Assembly: GCA_964542475.1 (NCBI GenBank)
Contig: CAZIUL010000063.1
Coordinates: 1 to 24,206, forward strand
Direction of reading: 5' to 3'
DNA: 24,206 nucleotides
Source: CAZIUL01 sp964542475
GTDB taxonomy: Bacteria; Planctomycetota; B15-G4; CAYZWU01
Shown here: piece after piece, positions 1 to 7,718 of the stretch
How the letters are laid out: each line of letters opens with the position of its first letter
Numbering within the stretch: position 1 is the stretch's first letter
Position numbers and translations under genes: made by a program
The notes under the pieces: model-generated
What the model was told of the DNA's origin: nothing
Seen by the model: the letters and a program-made list of their open reading frames with translations, nothing else
Database searches by the model: none

Positions 1-5
1 AATGA

Positions 6-236
6 TATTGCCACTCTATCGTTACAACAGAAATACGACTTGTTTTAACAGGAACAAATTACGAATTTCTCCCCAAGCTCCTGGACGCCTGGAGAAATAA
101 CTGCCACAAGCTCCATGAAACCATCCTTGATGAATCCGCCGAAACGAGGACACCAAGGGTTCCTGGAGAAAAGGGCGGTGACCGGGAACTGCCTGAAGAA
201 CTGAGGCGTGAGCTCGAAGAGCTAGGATACCTGTAG
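6..236 (+). pseudogene. C-terminal tail of a probable sulfatase, cut by the window edge and possibly frameshifted
   Basis: The frame is open from the stop codon TGA at 3-5 to TAG at 234-236 but has no usable start codon. It reads as a tail ending in PEELRRELEELGYL, preceded by a segment containing LPKLLDAW. A helical segment followed by a final LRxLGYL-type ending is what arylsulfatase family proteins usually show at their C-terminus. Frame 1 immediately upstream reads QQKYDLF and then stops at 46-48; KYDLF resembles the (E)LYDL motif that normally comes shortly before this tail in sulfatases. This suggests a frameshift near base 45, although the rest of the gene lies outside the window. What is seen is the tail and the stops; the sulfatase identity and the frameshift are inferences. 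It could also be the intact end of a different protein with a start in the missing sequence, were it not for the TGA at 3-5. Confidence 0.4.
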
Positions 237-343
237 CAGCAGTGCAACTTCCTGCTGGCTCTCCCGATTCGTTTCAGGTGATCTCCTTGAAGTATTGCCC
301 CCAGCAGAGTTTTAGCCCGCGTATTTCATCCTCATCTGCTGCG

Positions 344-1114
344 TCACCGTAAACTTCGTTGTCCATATGAATGCAGCAAAACATACAAGCCAAGCGCAGC
401 CATCAGATGTTTTACTGAATGACCGCTTATTACACTGAGTGCCTCGTAAACCGGGCCGTCAAAATGTTCAAACAGCTTGGCGAGTAGATATGCGGACAGA
501 AGCCACCAGTAAGAGGATGTTCCGGTATACCTTGAACGAAACGTGATCAGAATCACAGGTATTATCAGCATGGGAAGAAATTGAACAGCGACATAGAACC
601 GCAAATCCCCATTCCCCGATGTTTCGGAAAAATGCCAATATATTACGGATGAAATTCCGCACAAAACCAGGGGGATTAGGCATGTTTTTCCCAGGCGAGC
701 GGAAATAAACTCAATAATGACAACAGAAAACAACGCCATGAACGCTACTGTCATTGGCAACCGGTCCCACACCAATGTCTGATTGTTCGGCCATATATGG
801 TAGTAACCGGAGCCCAGCGATACCAGCATCACACCGCAAAACAGCAAATAATACGCGAGCCTTGCATCAGAAACGAATTTCAATCTTCCCGGAGCGCTTA
901 GCTTGATTACACCCAATAAACCTACGACAAAAAAAGGGATATTTGACAGAACGTTCAAACAGTTGGGTATTTTCCAAATTGTTCTAGAATCTTTGAACAG
1001 ATGATATTCAGGGTCCTGTGCGATTGGTTCAATAAACAGAAAGCTTGCCATCGCAATAAATGCCACTGATATTATCAGTAGAATTCCTATTTTACGCTTT
1101 TTGTTTGTATCCAT
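344..1114 (-). CDS. Ceramidase-like (CREST superfamily) integral membrane protein
   Basis: This 256-residue protein is nearly all membrane, with about seven hydrophobic helices. Family landmarks of the alkaline ceramidase-like group are visible: SLGSGYYHIWPN at about 99-110, WDRLPM at 116-121, and SGHSVKHL at 230-237, where H232 and H236 form the HxxxH pair. With the first His and the Asp, these would bind the catalytic zinc in known members. Eukaryotic members hydrolyse ceramides; bacterial members of this group are mostly uncharacterised, so the substrate here is unknown. The length fits the family. The ATG at 1112-1114 has only a weak ribosome site. The gene sits alone between the sulfatase-like tail, which is convergent, and a small membrane protein on the same strand. 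Base composition looks AT-richer than the following ABC operon. The fold call is fairly sure, ceramide as substrate is not. Confidence 0.7.
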   Translation of the reverse strand: MDTNKKRKIGILLIISVAFIAMASFLFIEPIAQDPEYHLFKDSRTIWKIPNCLNVLSNIPFFVVGLLGVIKLSAPGRLKFVSDARLAYYLLFCGVMLVSLGSGYYHIWPNNQTLVWDRLPMTVAFMALFSVVIIEFISARLGKTCLIPLVLCGISSVIYWHFSETSGNGDLRFYVAVQFLPMLIIPVILITFRSRYTGTSSYWWLLSAYLLAKLFEHFDGPVYEALSVISGHSVKHLMAALGLYVLLHSYGQRSLR

Positions 1115-1218
1115 CAGCAGCGCTCAAGTGGTGTCTACATCTTTACAATCGTTTACAAATCTTGAATAGCCATGGGCAGGATAAACAGACCGTTTCATCT
1201 GAAATAACCACACATCCA

Positions 1219-1629
1219 TCACCTGTTGTTTCTGCTGACCTTTGAACCGACAAGCGAACCAAGAACCGCAGGCCCGCCTATCACCACAAAGTAAGAGACG
1301 AACTCGATAGGCCAAATGTTATGCGAGCTTGATTCTTTCAGTATCTCGAGAATGGCGGCAACCGGGAAAAGAAGCGCTGTTGACAGTCCAAGCAGAAACC
1401 AGTTCTTGGGCCGGAGAAATCCGAGAATGCCGCCGACTACGAAAAGAAGTGATAAGGTCGGCAATGGCTGCATCTTTTCCCAGGCGCTTCGCAGTAGAGG
1501 GAAGAGAGGCGACGAATACTCATAAGGCCCGGAGAAGCCATTACTGACAATGTATGGTACCAGTAAACAGCAGATACCTGCTATTGCGGCAAACACAACA
1601 AGCACAAACAGTTGTTTAGGATTTCGCAT
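1219..1629 (-). CDS. Small membrane protein of unknown function, four predicted helices
   Basis: This 136-residue protein begins MRNPKQLF and has about four hydrophobic helices: residues 6-25, one after the segment EKMQPLPT, one after RPKNW, and one near the C-terminus (FVVIGGPAVLGSLVG). A longer frame reaches back to 1707, but the ATG at 1627-1629 is preferred. It is preceded by GAAGAGG with an 8-base spacer, and the extra 26 residues look unlike a membrane-protein N-terminus. I do not recognise the family. It lies between the ceramidase-like gene (104 bases further on) and the ABC permease (283 bases behind), all on the same strand, so it could be transcribed alone or by read-through from the ABC operon. 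No catalytic motif is visible. Confidence 0.6.
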   Translation of the reverse strand: MRNPKQLFVLVVFAAIAGICCLLVPYIVSNGFSGPYEYSSPLFPLLRSAWEKMQPLPTLSLLFVVGGILGFLRPKNWFLLGLSTALLFPVAAILEILKESSSHNIWPIEFVSYFVVIGGPAVLGSLVGSKVSRNNR

Positions 1630-1912
1630 TTCAATTGCCTCTTCAGTAATCGAACGCATTAATCCGCATGTTTCATCCTCAACATGTAGGAACAGGTCTG
1701 CGGCCATCTCCTGACATGAAATGCAGCCATAGCGCAGGTTTCGGTGCCGCAGCAGAAGATGATGAAATATGCGGGTTAGTGCTGTGCATTCTATGCGTCA
1801 GCATAATGCTCTGCGATGCAAGATGCCAAGATATTACGGAATGTGTGGGGGCGAGCGGGCGCACGCGCGCCTTCGGTTCAGGAAAAGGGTGTAAGCCGGG
1901 GGAGATCTCTTC
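1630..1912. other. Intergenic stretch without a supported gene
   Basis: This stretch separates the ABC permease stop from the small membrane protein start. It contains short open frames in both directions, none with a convincing start or family resemblance. A GC-rich hairpin (GGCGC, 4-base loop, GCGCC) lies at 1858-1871, downstream of the permease on its strand, but no T-run follows it. The ribosome site GAAGAGG for the small membrane protein is at the left end. Confidence 0.5.
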
Positions 1913-4222
1913 TCAGTCGAGGTTCATGAAGCAGTGGCCTTGGTTTAGCGGGACGAGATCTATCTCCCGCCAGAGGCCGGGCATCTTCTTTGAAGAAAAC
2001 GATTCGATCTTCAGAAAAAACTCTTCGTCCCTGGATGCGTTCCTTCTCTTGTTATCGTCGGTGTACGATTCGGCAGCTAGCCACACATCTTTGATTACGC
2101 TGAAGTTTCGGGGAAAAAGCTTTCTTTCGCTTTCAAGCTCCATGATCTTTTCAGCTTCAGCCGTGTTCATGAGCTTGGGAGCCGTTCCCATCATGAACCA
2201 GTAAAGAAACGCGGCCGAGTCCATGGTTCTCACAAGCAAGAAATCCGCGCCTCTTGCGGCGTGGGCGCGCGGCATGAGCGATTGCATCAGCTCTATTATC
2301 CGCTTTGTATCCCCGATATACAGAAAGAGCGCGGCGGTGTTCAGCATGTACGGGCACACCCGGCCCTCGAGCGTCCTTTTCAGGTGCTGCTCCAGAACCT
2401 CTTCAGAGGCAAGGCCCGGGTTCGCGGAAAGGTAGGCCAATGGAAGCCACGGCCACACACGGCGCGGCTTCCACCCGGCAAGGCTCTGGTTCATGAGATC
2501 CGCGATCCTCTGCTTGAGCGCGGGATCGCTCACCTTGCAAAGCCGGTCCAGCGCACGCCTCCCGTGCCGCTTCAAAAACCACGGCCTGTTTCCATAGGGC
2601 AGCGAGTGAATCGAGTTGTCGTATGCGAGCAGGTTTTCGAGCTCGGGAGGGTTTTCCCGTTCATCCCTTTCCGCGGCCTCGAAGAAGTAATCCACCCCCG
2701 GAAGTTCACAAAACGCTTTTACCCCGTGCGTCAACCCCTTCTTCAGCGTAATGTCGAGAGCCTGGCACAAAAACTCTCCCCACGCGGCACACGCAATCCT
2801 GCGCCACTGCGCGTATGCCTCATTAGGCAAAACCTCGTCCTCATTCTTGTCGGATACAACCAGCGAAGCAAGGGGCTCTTTTAGAAGTTCTTCGACCTCT
2901 TCCGCGCTTCTGTAAAAAAGCCACTTCCCAATCCGGCCCGGCAGGCGCTTCTGAAAAGGGCCGGGCAGGCCGCTCTCCGTGTTCCATTCGCAAAACCTTG
3001 GAATGACACCTTGTTCGGGAGGAGGCCACGAGCCCGTACCGTCCGGGGTCACGCAAAGGGTCTCATCGATCATCGTGCTGACCGATGAAATGTTCAGGTC
3101 ATCGAGCACGGGCGCGAAAGCAACATAACCGGCAATGGGAAGATGGAACGCGACAAGCACAACTGTGTTCATCACTCCCTTGAGCATCCCGGGCCCTTTC
3201 CGTCGGGATCCCGCTGCAGGGGTTCCGGTATGGCGATCATCCCTGCTTTCGTGCGATCTGGAGGTTTTGAACGCAGCGACTATAAACAGACTCACCAGAA
3301 AGATCACTGCAAGCGGGCCGGTGACCAACATCGTGACATTCTCGATAAAGGGTGGAAAAGCCGCGGTTCCAGGAACCTCTATGATGTAGATCACGGTTAT
3401 GTACAGGTTGATCGCCGCCATCATGAACAAGCCGTGGAACAGAACAGTGCTCGACCTTCTGACAAGGCAATAGAGGCTGTACAGGGTGATGGCAAGCAAC
3501 ACGATCCATAGATAATGGACTTCCGAAAAATGCCAGTTTCCCTCGAACCTCCACGGGGTATCCACCAGAAAAAGCACACAGGCAACCGCCATGAAAGTCT
3601 CGGCAAAGCTGATCGCCGTGGATTCGAAGAACCGCTTTCCGGGCCTGTCGCGCGGGCCTTTCCTTTTCGAGGAGGGGGCCTTGATGGCGCGGAGTTTTCT
3701 GCTGCGCTCCACATAAAAGCCGAGCATGAAAAAAAGCCCTGTGAGCATGGGGAGCGTGGCAAGCTCTACAACCGCGCCTAAGTCATGAATGCCTGCCTCG
3801 GCCGATCTCCTGTAAACGAAAACGTACGCAACAGCGGCAACCGCCGCGCCTAAGAGCAGCGAGAGCAGAAGGCCGACGAAGAAGCTCACCTTGTACCATG
3901 TCCCGCGAGTGAACCCGCTTGAAAGTATGAACTCCACGGGCGGATCCCGAAACAGCGGGTTGCGCTCCTGCCAGGCTTTTCGCGCGCAGAAAAGCCCTCC
4001 GCCGGCTGCGATAAGAACCACGAACGGGATATCCCAGTACAGGAAGACGCCCGAAAAAAGCATCAAACCAAGAACGGATAACGCGCCCAGAAGGTATGTG
4101 CGCACCGGAGCCGCCCACTCCCTGTCCCCCGGGTCCAGCTTGTTGAGGCCCGGAAGAAGCACGCGCCTCCATTCGTACAAAAACGCTCCGAGCTCGATGC
4201 CTGTTTGTGTCTTGTCGATCAT
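1913..4222 (-). CDS. ABC transporter permease-like protein with a large C-terminal domain
   Basis: This 769-residue protein starts at the ATG at 4220-4222, which overlaps the TGA of the ATPase gene (ATGA). The frame is open 73 codons further upstream, but that part reads antisense-quality sequence inside the ATPase gene. The first 370 residues carry about eight hydrophobic helices (roughly 42-62, 64-80, 112-137, 155-171, 205-220, 237-254, 260-283, 297-317 and 351-370, one or two of which may be re-entrant). A basic loop rich in R and K sits at 320-349. About 400 soluble residues follow. By the positive-inside rule the loop before the last helix is cytoplasmic, which would put the C-terminal part outside the membrane; this is an inference. 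That region is helix-rich towards the end and I do not recognise it. The partner ATPase supports a transport or efflux role of the YtrABCDEF/ABC-2 kind; the substrate is unknown. Confidence 0.75.
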   Translation of the reverse strand: MIDKTQTGIELGAFLYEWRRVLLPGLNKLDPGDREWAAPVRTYLLGALSVLGLMLFSGVFLYWDIPFVVLIAAGGGLFCARKAWQERNPLFRDPPVEFILSSGFTRGTWYKVSFFVGLLLSLLLGAAVAAVAYVFVYRRSAEAGIHDLGAVVELATLPMLTGLFFMLGFYVERSRKLRAIKAPSSKRKGPRDRPGKRFFESTAISFAETFMAVACVLFLVDTPWRFEGNWHFSEVHYLWIVLLAITLYSLYCLVRRSSTVLFHGLFMMAAINLYITVIYIIEVPGTAAFPPFIENVTMLVTGPLAVIFLVSLFIVAAFKTSRSHESRDDRHTGTPAAGSRRKGPGMLKGVMNTVVLVAFHLPIAGYVAFAPVLDDLNISSVSTMIDETLCVTPDGTGSWPPPEQGVIPRFCEWNTESGLPGPFQKRLPGRIGKWLFYRSAEEVEELLKEPLASLVVSDKNEDEVLPNEAYAQWRRIACAAWGEFLCQALDITLKKGLTHGVKAFCELPGVDYFFEAAERDERENPPELENLLAYDNSIHSLPYGNRPWFLKRHGRRALDRLCKVSDPALKQRIADLMNQSLAGWKPRRVWPWLPLAYLSANPGLASEEVLEQHLKRTLEGRVCPYMLNTAALFLYIGDTKRIIELMQSLMPRAHAARGADFLLVRTMDSAAFLYWFMMGTAPKLMNTAEAEKIMELESERKLFPRNFSVIKDVWLAAESYTDDNKRRNASRDEEFFLKIESFSSKKMPGLWREIDLVPLNQGHCFMNLD

Positions 4223-5124
4223 GCTTCGTCTTTCAAGAGCTCCACGAAGATCTCTTCGAGGCTGAGCGGGTCCGCCTCGATCATGCAGCCCGGATGGGAC
4301 TTCCTGAGCCGGGCCAGCCACCCCGCCTCGAAACGGCCGGTTACAAAGCTCGCCTGCCTGCCTTCCTGCCGGAACGAGAACGCACCCGCTTCTGAGGCCT
4401 GCTGTTCCAGGCGGGAGTCCGGCTTCGACCCAGCGGCCCATGCGAGGCGCACGCGCCGCACCTTGTCCTTGATGTCATCGAGCCCCCCCTCCACAAGGAG
4501 CTTCCCGCGCGAGATGAACCCGATCTTGTCAGCGATCCTTTCCACATCCCCTAACACATGGCTCGACACGATCGCGCAAGCATCCCCCTGCGACACCACA
4601 TCGAGCACGCGCGAGAAAAGACCGAAGCGGACCACCGTGTCCAGCCCCTCGGCAGGTTCGTCCAGCACAAGCACCCTGGGGTTGCGCGCATATGCCAGCG
4701 CGAGGCGGAGGCGCTGTTTCATTCCCTTGGAAAGGGCGCGCACACGCTCGCCCGGAGGGATCCTCCCCTCTGCAAGGATCTCGCGGAATAGCCCGTTGTT
4801 CCAGCCGGGGGTTGCGCGCCTCACAAAGGTGCTGACCTCGGAAACCTTCATGTGCGGCGGGAGCACCTGGCTGTCCCCGGCGTAGGCGATCTGCGCCTTT
4901 GCCACGTCATCCAGGCGCGCGGGCTGCGTGCCGAACACCAGGACCTCTCCCCTGTTCGGGGCTTCCATGCCCGTCACCATCTTCAAGGCTGTTGTCTTGC
5001 CCGCGCCGTTGCGGCCGATGAGGCCGTACACGGAGCCGTGCTCCACCGAAAGTGAAAGCCCGTCCAGCGCGCGGGTCCTGCCGAACGCCTTTGTCACCGA
5101 CTTGAACTCGATCAGGTTGACCAT
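4219..5124 (-). CDS. ABC transporter ATP-binding protein
   Basis: This 301-residue nucleotide-binding subunit shows the full set of motifs: Walker A GRNGAGKTT at 37-45, signature LSKGMKQ at 131-137, Walker B VLVLDEP at 151-157 with the following EGLD D-loop, and the switch His in SSHVL. It would hydrolyse ATP on the cytoplasmic face and drive the permease encoded next. The segment ATPGWNNGLF before the signature resembles YtrB-type ATPases, which are often partnered by YtrA-type GntR repressors like the one directly upstream. The ATG at 5122-5124 is preferred over the one at 5140-5142. It follows the gntR stop by one base (TGA-T-ATG) and has GGAG ten bases upstream, whereas the earlier ATG has AAGG pressed directly against it. 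Residues after about 220 form the usual C-terminal extension of ABC-2 type ATPases. Confidence 0.95.
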   Translation of the reverse strand: MVNLIEFKSVTKAFGRTRALDGLSLSVEHGSVYGLIGRNGAGKTTALKMVTGMEAPNRGEVLVFGTQPARLDDVAKAQIAYAGDSQVLPPHMKVSEVSTFVRRATPGWNNGLFREILAEGRIPPGERVRALSKGMKQRLRLALAYARNPRVLVLDEPAEGLDTVVRFGLFSRVLDVVSQGDACAIVSSHVLGDVERIADKIGFISRGKLLVEGGLDDIKDKVRRVRLAWAAGSKPDSRLEQQASEAGAFSFRQEGRQASFVTGRFEAGWLARLRKSHPGCMIEADPLSLEEIFVELLKDEA

Positions 5125-5125
5125 A

Positions 5126-5521
5126 TCAGCTTTTCTCCACATCCTTGAAAATGGAGCTGTTCCGCTCTGCGAGAAGTTCTATCAGCTCGTCGTAGGACAT
5201 CCCGAGCTGGCTTGCCTGGACCAGGAGCTCGTCAACAAGCGGAGCGAGGCGGCGCCGAACCTCCGCCGCTGAAAAGCGAACAGTTGTTTTTGCGATGAAT
5301 GTGCCGGATCCCTGGTGTGTCCTGACCACCCCTTCGGCCTCGAGCTCCCTGTATGCCCTTGCTGTTGTGACCGGGTTGACACCTAGCTCCACAGCCAGCG
5401 ATCTCACCGATGGAAGCTTTTCGTCGAGGGTCAAGGCGCCCGCGGCAACCAGGTTCTTGACCTGGCCCGTGATCTGCCTCCAGGCCGGGACACCGCTTCC
5501 ATGGTTGATGAACACCTGCAT
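5126..5521 (-). CDS. GntR-family transcriptional repressor, YtrA subfamily
   Basis: This 131-residue protein has the short YtrA-type plan. An N-terminal winged helix covers about residues 10-75, with the family segments WRQITGQVKNLVAAG, LPSVRSLAVELGVNPVTTARAYRELEAEG and the wing HQGSGTFIA. It is followed by a compact helical dimerisation region of about 50 residues instead of a large ligand-binding domain. YtrA-type regulators usually repress their own operon, which encodes an ABC exporter and often responds to cell-wall antibiotics. The gene is followed one base later by the ABC ATPase and preceded, 59 bases back, by a membrane protein gene. An AAAAGG ribosome site lies nine bases before the ATG. 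A palindromic site overlapping the operon promoter (6642-6663) is a good candidate operator. The inducer cannot be told from sequence. Confidence 0.92.
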   Translation of the reverse strand: MQVFINHGSGVPAWRQITGQVKNLVAAGALTLDEKLPSVRSLAVELGVNPVTTARAYRELEAEGVVRTHQGSGTFIAKTTVRFSAAEVRRRLAPLVDELLVQASQLGMSYDELIELLAERNSSIFKDVEKS

Positions 5522-5580
5522 GACTGATGACCTTTTTTATACCTTCAAGTACGGACGTTCGTTCCTTTATCTAAATCCGT

Positions 5581-6582
5581 TCACCTGCTGAACCACGGGT
5601 GGCGGAACCAGCGGGATGCCTGCCTCTGGCTTGCAAACTTCCGATCCTGGCGATTCCTGGTTTCCATCCGTTTCCCTGTTTCATCCAGCTCCGGCTCTTC
5701 TTCAGGCAAACCCTCCATTGACAAAATCACGCCCTTTTTCCGTTTCTTCCATTTGACCGAGGAAAAAACGAAACCCAGGCACAGGCACAGTGTGGGAAAC
5801 GAGATGAGCACCATCACATCCGTTGGAGGAAAGAAGTTGAAAAGCAGAAGGCCGGCGAGTACCGAGGAAAAAAAGGCGTACCCGAACTTCACGCTGTTCC
5901 TTGTTACTAACACCATGATTCCGTAGAGCGCGGCAGGGTACACCAGGATCGGCCAGATGCTTGCGTAGAATGTTCTCGCATTCCAGCTTCTCAGCATCTC
6001 GCGGACCAGAAGGATAAAAACCGTGTGTGCTCCAAGCACTATCACAAAGAGATAAACCGCGTAAGCCCCCTTCATCAGCATCGAAGCGGGGGAGGGCTGG
6101 GCCTTTTGCATGACCGGGCCGGGTCCTTCGCTGGACAGGTGTATGCCTTCCGGGCGAGCAGCTTCTCGTTGCCGCCTCTCTTCTTTGACCAGCGCTTTCG
6201 AGCTTCTTCGCTCCCGTTTTGGAAAGAGGGTGACAATGAACCACGTAGTGAAAATAAAGATGGGAAGAATAAGCGGCCCAGAGGGCATGGACCTGGGGGG
6301 ATAAAAGTATTCCAGGACAAAGGCTGTAATGATGCCAACCAGTGCGATCCTGCCCGGCCTGATCTTTTTTGTCAAGAACCAGAAGATCAGGAAGAAAACA
6401 ACCGGCGAAGCAACAATGATCAGGAAGGCGAAGTCATTCCTGGGAAAGTTCAGTGAGTTCACATAAGGCGTGACAAAGGCCAGACCGACAAAGGCGCCTG
6501 CCACAACAACCAGATGGTATAGCTCGAAAAAGAGCTTCATCAGGTATTGTCCGGATTCGGTTTTTTCTTCGCTATCCGCCAT
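5581..6582 (-). CDS. Polytopic membrane protein of unknown function, first gene of the ABC operon
   Basis: This 333-residue protein has about eight hydrophobic helices in two blocks. Four lie in residues 16-120 and four in about 170-280, with a long charged linker between them (about 121-168, rich in K, R, E and P) and a charged C-terminal tail of about 55 residues. The two-block layout could reflect an internal duplication, but I see no clear sequence repeat. The start ATG at 6580-6582 has a strong AGGGAGG eight bases upstream. I do not recognise the family. It is the first gene after the promoter at 6651-6679 and is followed 59 bases later by the GntR repressor, ATPase and permease. It may therefore be an accessory subunit or a second permease of the transporter; that is inference from position only. 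Confidence 0.75.
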   Translation of the reverse strand: MADSEEKTESGQYLMKLFFELYHLVVVAGAFVGLAFVTPYVNSLNFPRNDFAFLIIVASPVVFFLIFWFLTKKIRPGRIALVGIITAFVLEYFYPPRSMPSGPLILPIFIFTTWFIVTLFPKRERRSSKALVKEERRQREAARPEGIHLSSEGPGPVMQKAQPSPASMLMKGAYAVYLFVIVLGAHTVFILLVREMLRSWNARTFYASIWPILVYPAALYGIMVLVTRNSVKFGYAFFSSVLAGLLLFNFFPPTDVMVLISFPTLCLCLGFVFSSVKWKKRKKGVILSMEGLPEEEPELDETGKRMETRNRQDRKFASQRQASRWFRHPWFSR

Positions 6583-6641
6583 GGCTTTATCCTCCCTTCG
6601 GAATATCCGTTATGGGATCGAAACCTCGGCTCCTTGTCAAA

Positions 6642-6663
6642 GTGTACGTAAGTATACATACAC
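6642..6663. promoter_or_regulatory. Candidate GntR (YtrA-type) operator overlapping the -10 box
   Basis: A 22-base imperfect palindrome has outer arms GTGTA and TACAC separated by 12 bases, with additional matching positions inside (16 of 22 positions symmetrical). As I recall, the known YtrA operator in Bacillus has the same outer arms, AGTGTA and TACACT, at nearly the same spacing. Because the site covers the -10 box, a bound repressor would block the promoter. Binding by the GntR protein encoded downstream is inferred. Confidence 0.55.
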
Positions 6664-6679
6664 CATATCGGTTGTGCAA
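6651..6679 (-). promoter_or_regulatory. Sigma-70 type promoter of the ABC operon
   Basis: On the minus strand TTGCAC (6674-6679) and TATACT (6651-6656) are separated by exactly 17 bases. This is close to the consensus in both boxes and in spacing. It lies about 70 bases upstream of the first gene's ATG. No other candidate of this quality is seen in this intergenic region. Confidence 0.7.
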
Positions 6680-6904
6680 CTAAAAAACTAAATTTTTTTG
6701 GTGGAGCGCACAAATACCGAATCAGGAAAATGTTACAGCGATTCCGAGTAACCGGAGGTGTTCTCCCGGATGCGGTACAAAGCGTGCATTACAGAGGGAA
6801 TGAGTCAGGGATATGATGGTCGAGGCGTGGTATGGTATCCAGGCGGGCCAAGAATCGTGGTAAAGTCATTATCTCGCTGGAGTGTATGCCAGTCAGGCTG
6901 CCTT

Positions 6905-7561
6905 TCAAGCCAAAAACGGAAGCCCCGCCATTCGGCAGGCGTCCCTTCGGTACCCGCGGGGGAAGAGGTCGTTCAGCTCTTTTAGGCTTAAACCCGTTAC
7001 TGAACAGGCTTCATACACTATGGGGATGTTGTTGTAGATTTCGTAGTAGTCTCTCAAATAGTTAATGATATTCCTCTGGGCGTCTGTCAGTTCCTGCGGC
7101 CGACCCATCTTGTGCAGGATCGTGTAGACGAACTCCGCATCCCACTTTTTGAAGTCCTTGAGGAAGCCGAGCTGGTCCATGGGATACCGGGATTTCATGG
7201 CCTTTGCAGGAATGCCGGTTTCGTATGTCAGCCAGTAGTTGACATCGGACATGAAGCTGTAATTGATCCCCGCGATCTTACAGGCGCCCCGGTGATACCC
7301 GACTGGAAAGAGCGCTCGGAATTCGGCCAGGCGGATCTTGTTCTCCGCGCAGGCCATTACCATGACTGGAACGTCTTTGTCTTCGATGAATTTCTTCCTC
7401 AGGTAATTGATGATCTTCCAGTGGCGCTCCGTCAATCCCGAGATGATCCCCTGAAACCTTGCCATGCCTTCGGCGAAGTTCTCATCCCACTGGTCGGGAG
7501 GATCGAGAAAGCCGAAGTCATCTAGTGTATAGGTTTTGTTACTGAACGTTGCAGATTCCAA
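6905..7561 (-). CDS. Two DsrC-like domains fused in tandem, each lacking the terminal cysteine
   Basis: This 218-residue protein contains two copies of the DsrC/TusE fold. Domain 1 (about 12-100) has GFLDPPDQWDENFA, LTERHWKIINYLRKKF, LFPVGYHRGACKIAGI; domain 2 (about 130-218) has LGFLKDFKKWDAEFV, LTDAQRNIINYLRDYY, LFPRGYRRDACRMAGLP. Canonical DsrC carries two redox cysteines on its C-terminal arm: CysB in the xACKIAGLP segment and CysA as the penultimate residue. Here CysB is kept in both copies (C94 and C209), but CysA is absent from both. Domain 1 runs into the linker and domain 2 stops at AGLPFLA. A second paired cysteine (C71 and C186) also lies at matching positions in both copies. The start is TTG at 7559-7561 with AGGGA eight bases upstream. 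It is the last gene of the TmcBC-like cluster, 157 bases after the TmcB-like gene. Confidence 0.88.
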   Translation of the reverse strand: MESATFSNKTYTLDDFGFLDPPDQWDENFAEGMARFQGIISGLTERHWKIINYLRKKFIEDKDVPVMVMACAENKIRLAEFRALFPVGYHRGACKIAGINYSFMSDVNYWLTYETGIPAKAMKSRYPMDQLGFLKDFKKWDAEFVYTILHKMGRPQELTDAQRNIINYLRDYYEIYNNIPIVYEACSVTGLSLKELNDLFPRGYRRDACRMAGLPFLA

Positions 7562-7718
7562 TTGCGGATTCCCTAAGAATCGGAAATATCGATTGATCGT
7601 GCATTGTACCGAACCGGTTACACCGCAATTTTACCTTCTGCTGCACAGACCGCCATCGTCTCCACAGAGGTTTGGACAACAGAGGTTATTTGCGCATCTC
7701 TTGGATCAGGCGAAAATT

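Larger units (their letters stand above)
6583..6904. other. Intergenic region holding the ABC operon promoter
   Basis: The left half contains the promoter and operator of the leftward ABC operon, listed separately. The right half (about 6700-6904), downstream of the tandem DsrC gene, has no supported gene. A weak stem (CCGG.AG / CTCCGG) lies around 6755-6775 without a T-run, so I do not call it a terminator. Confidence 0.6.

Noticed and set aside
1858..1871. A GC-rich hairpin downstream of the ABC permease as an intrinsic terminator.
   Set aside because: The stem is only five base pairs and no T-run follows on the minus strand.
4223..4441. A 73-codon upstream extension of the ABC permease frame.
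   Set aside because: It lies wholly inside the ATPase gene in another frame; the ATGA overlap gives a natural start at 4222.
5551..5562. An imperfect palindrome (ACGGACGTTCGT) before the gntR gene as a second operator.
   Set aside because: Only twelve bases with two mismatched positions, unlike the GTGTA...TACAC site, and no promoter boxes around it.
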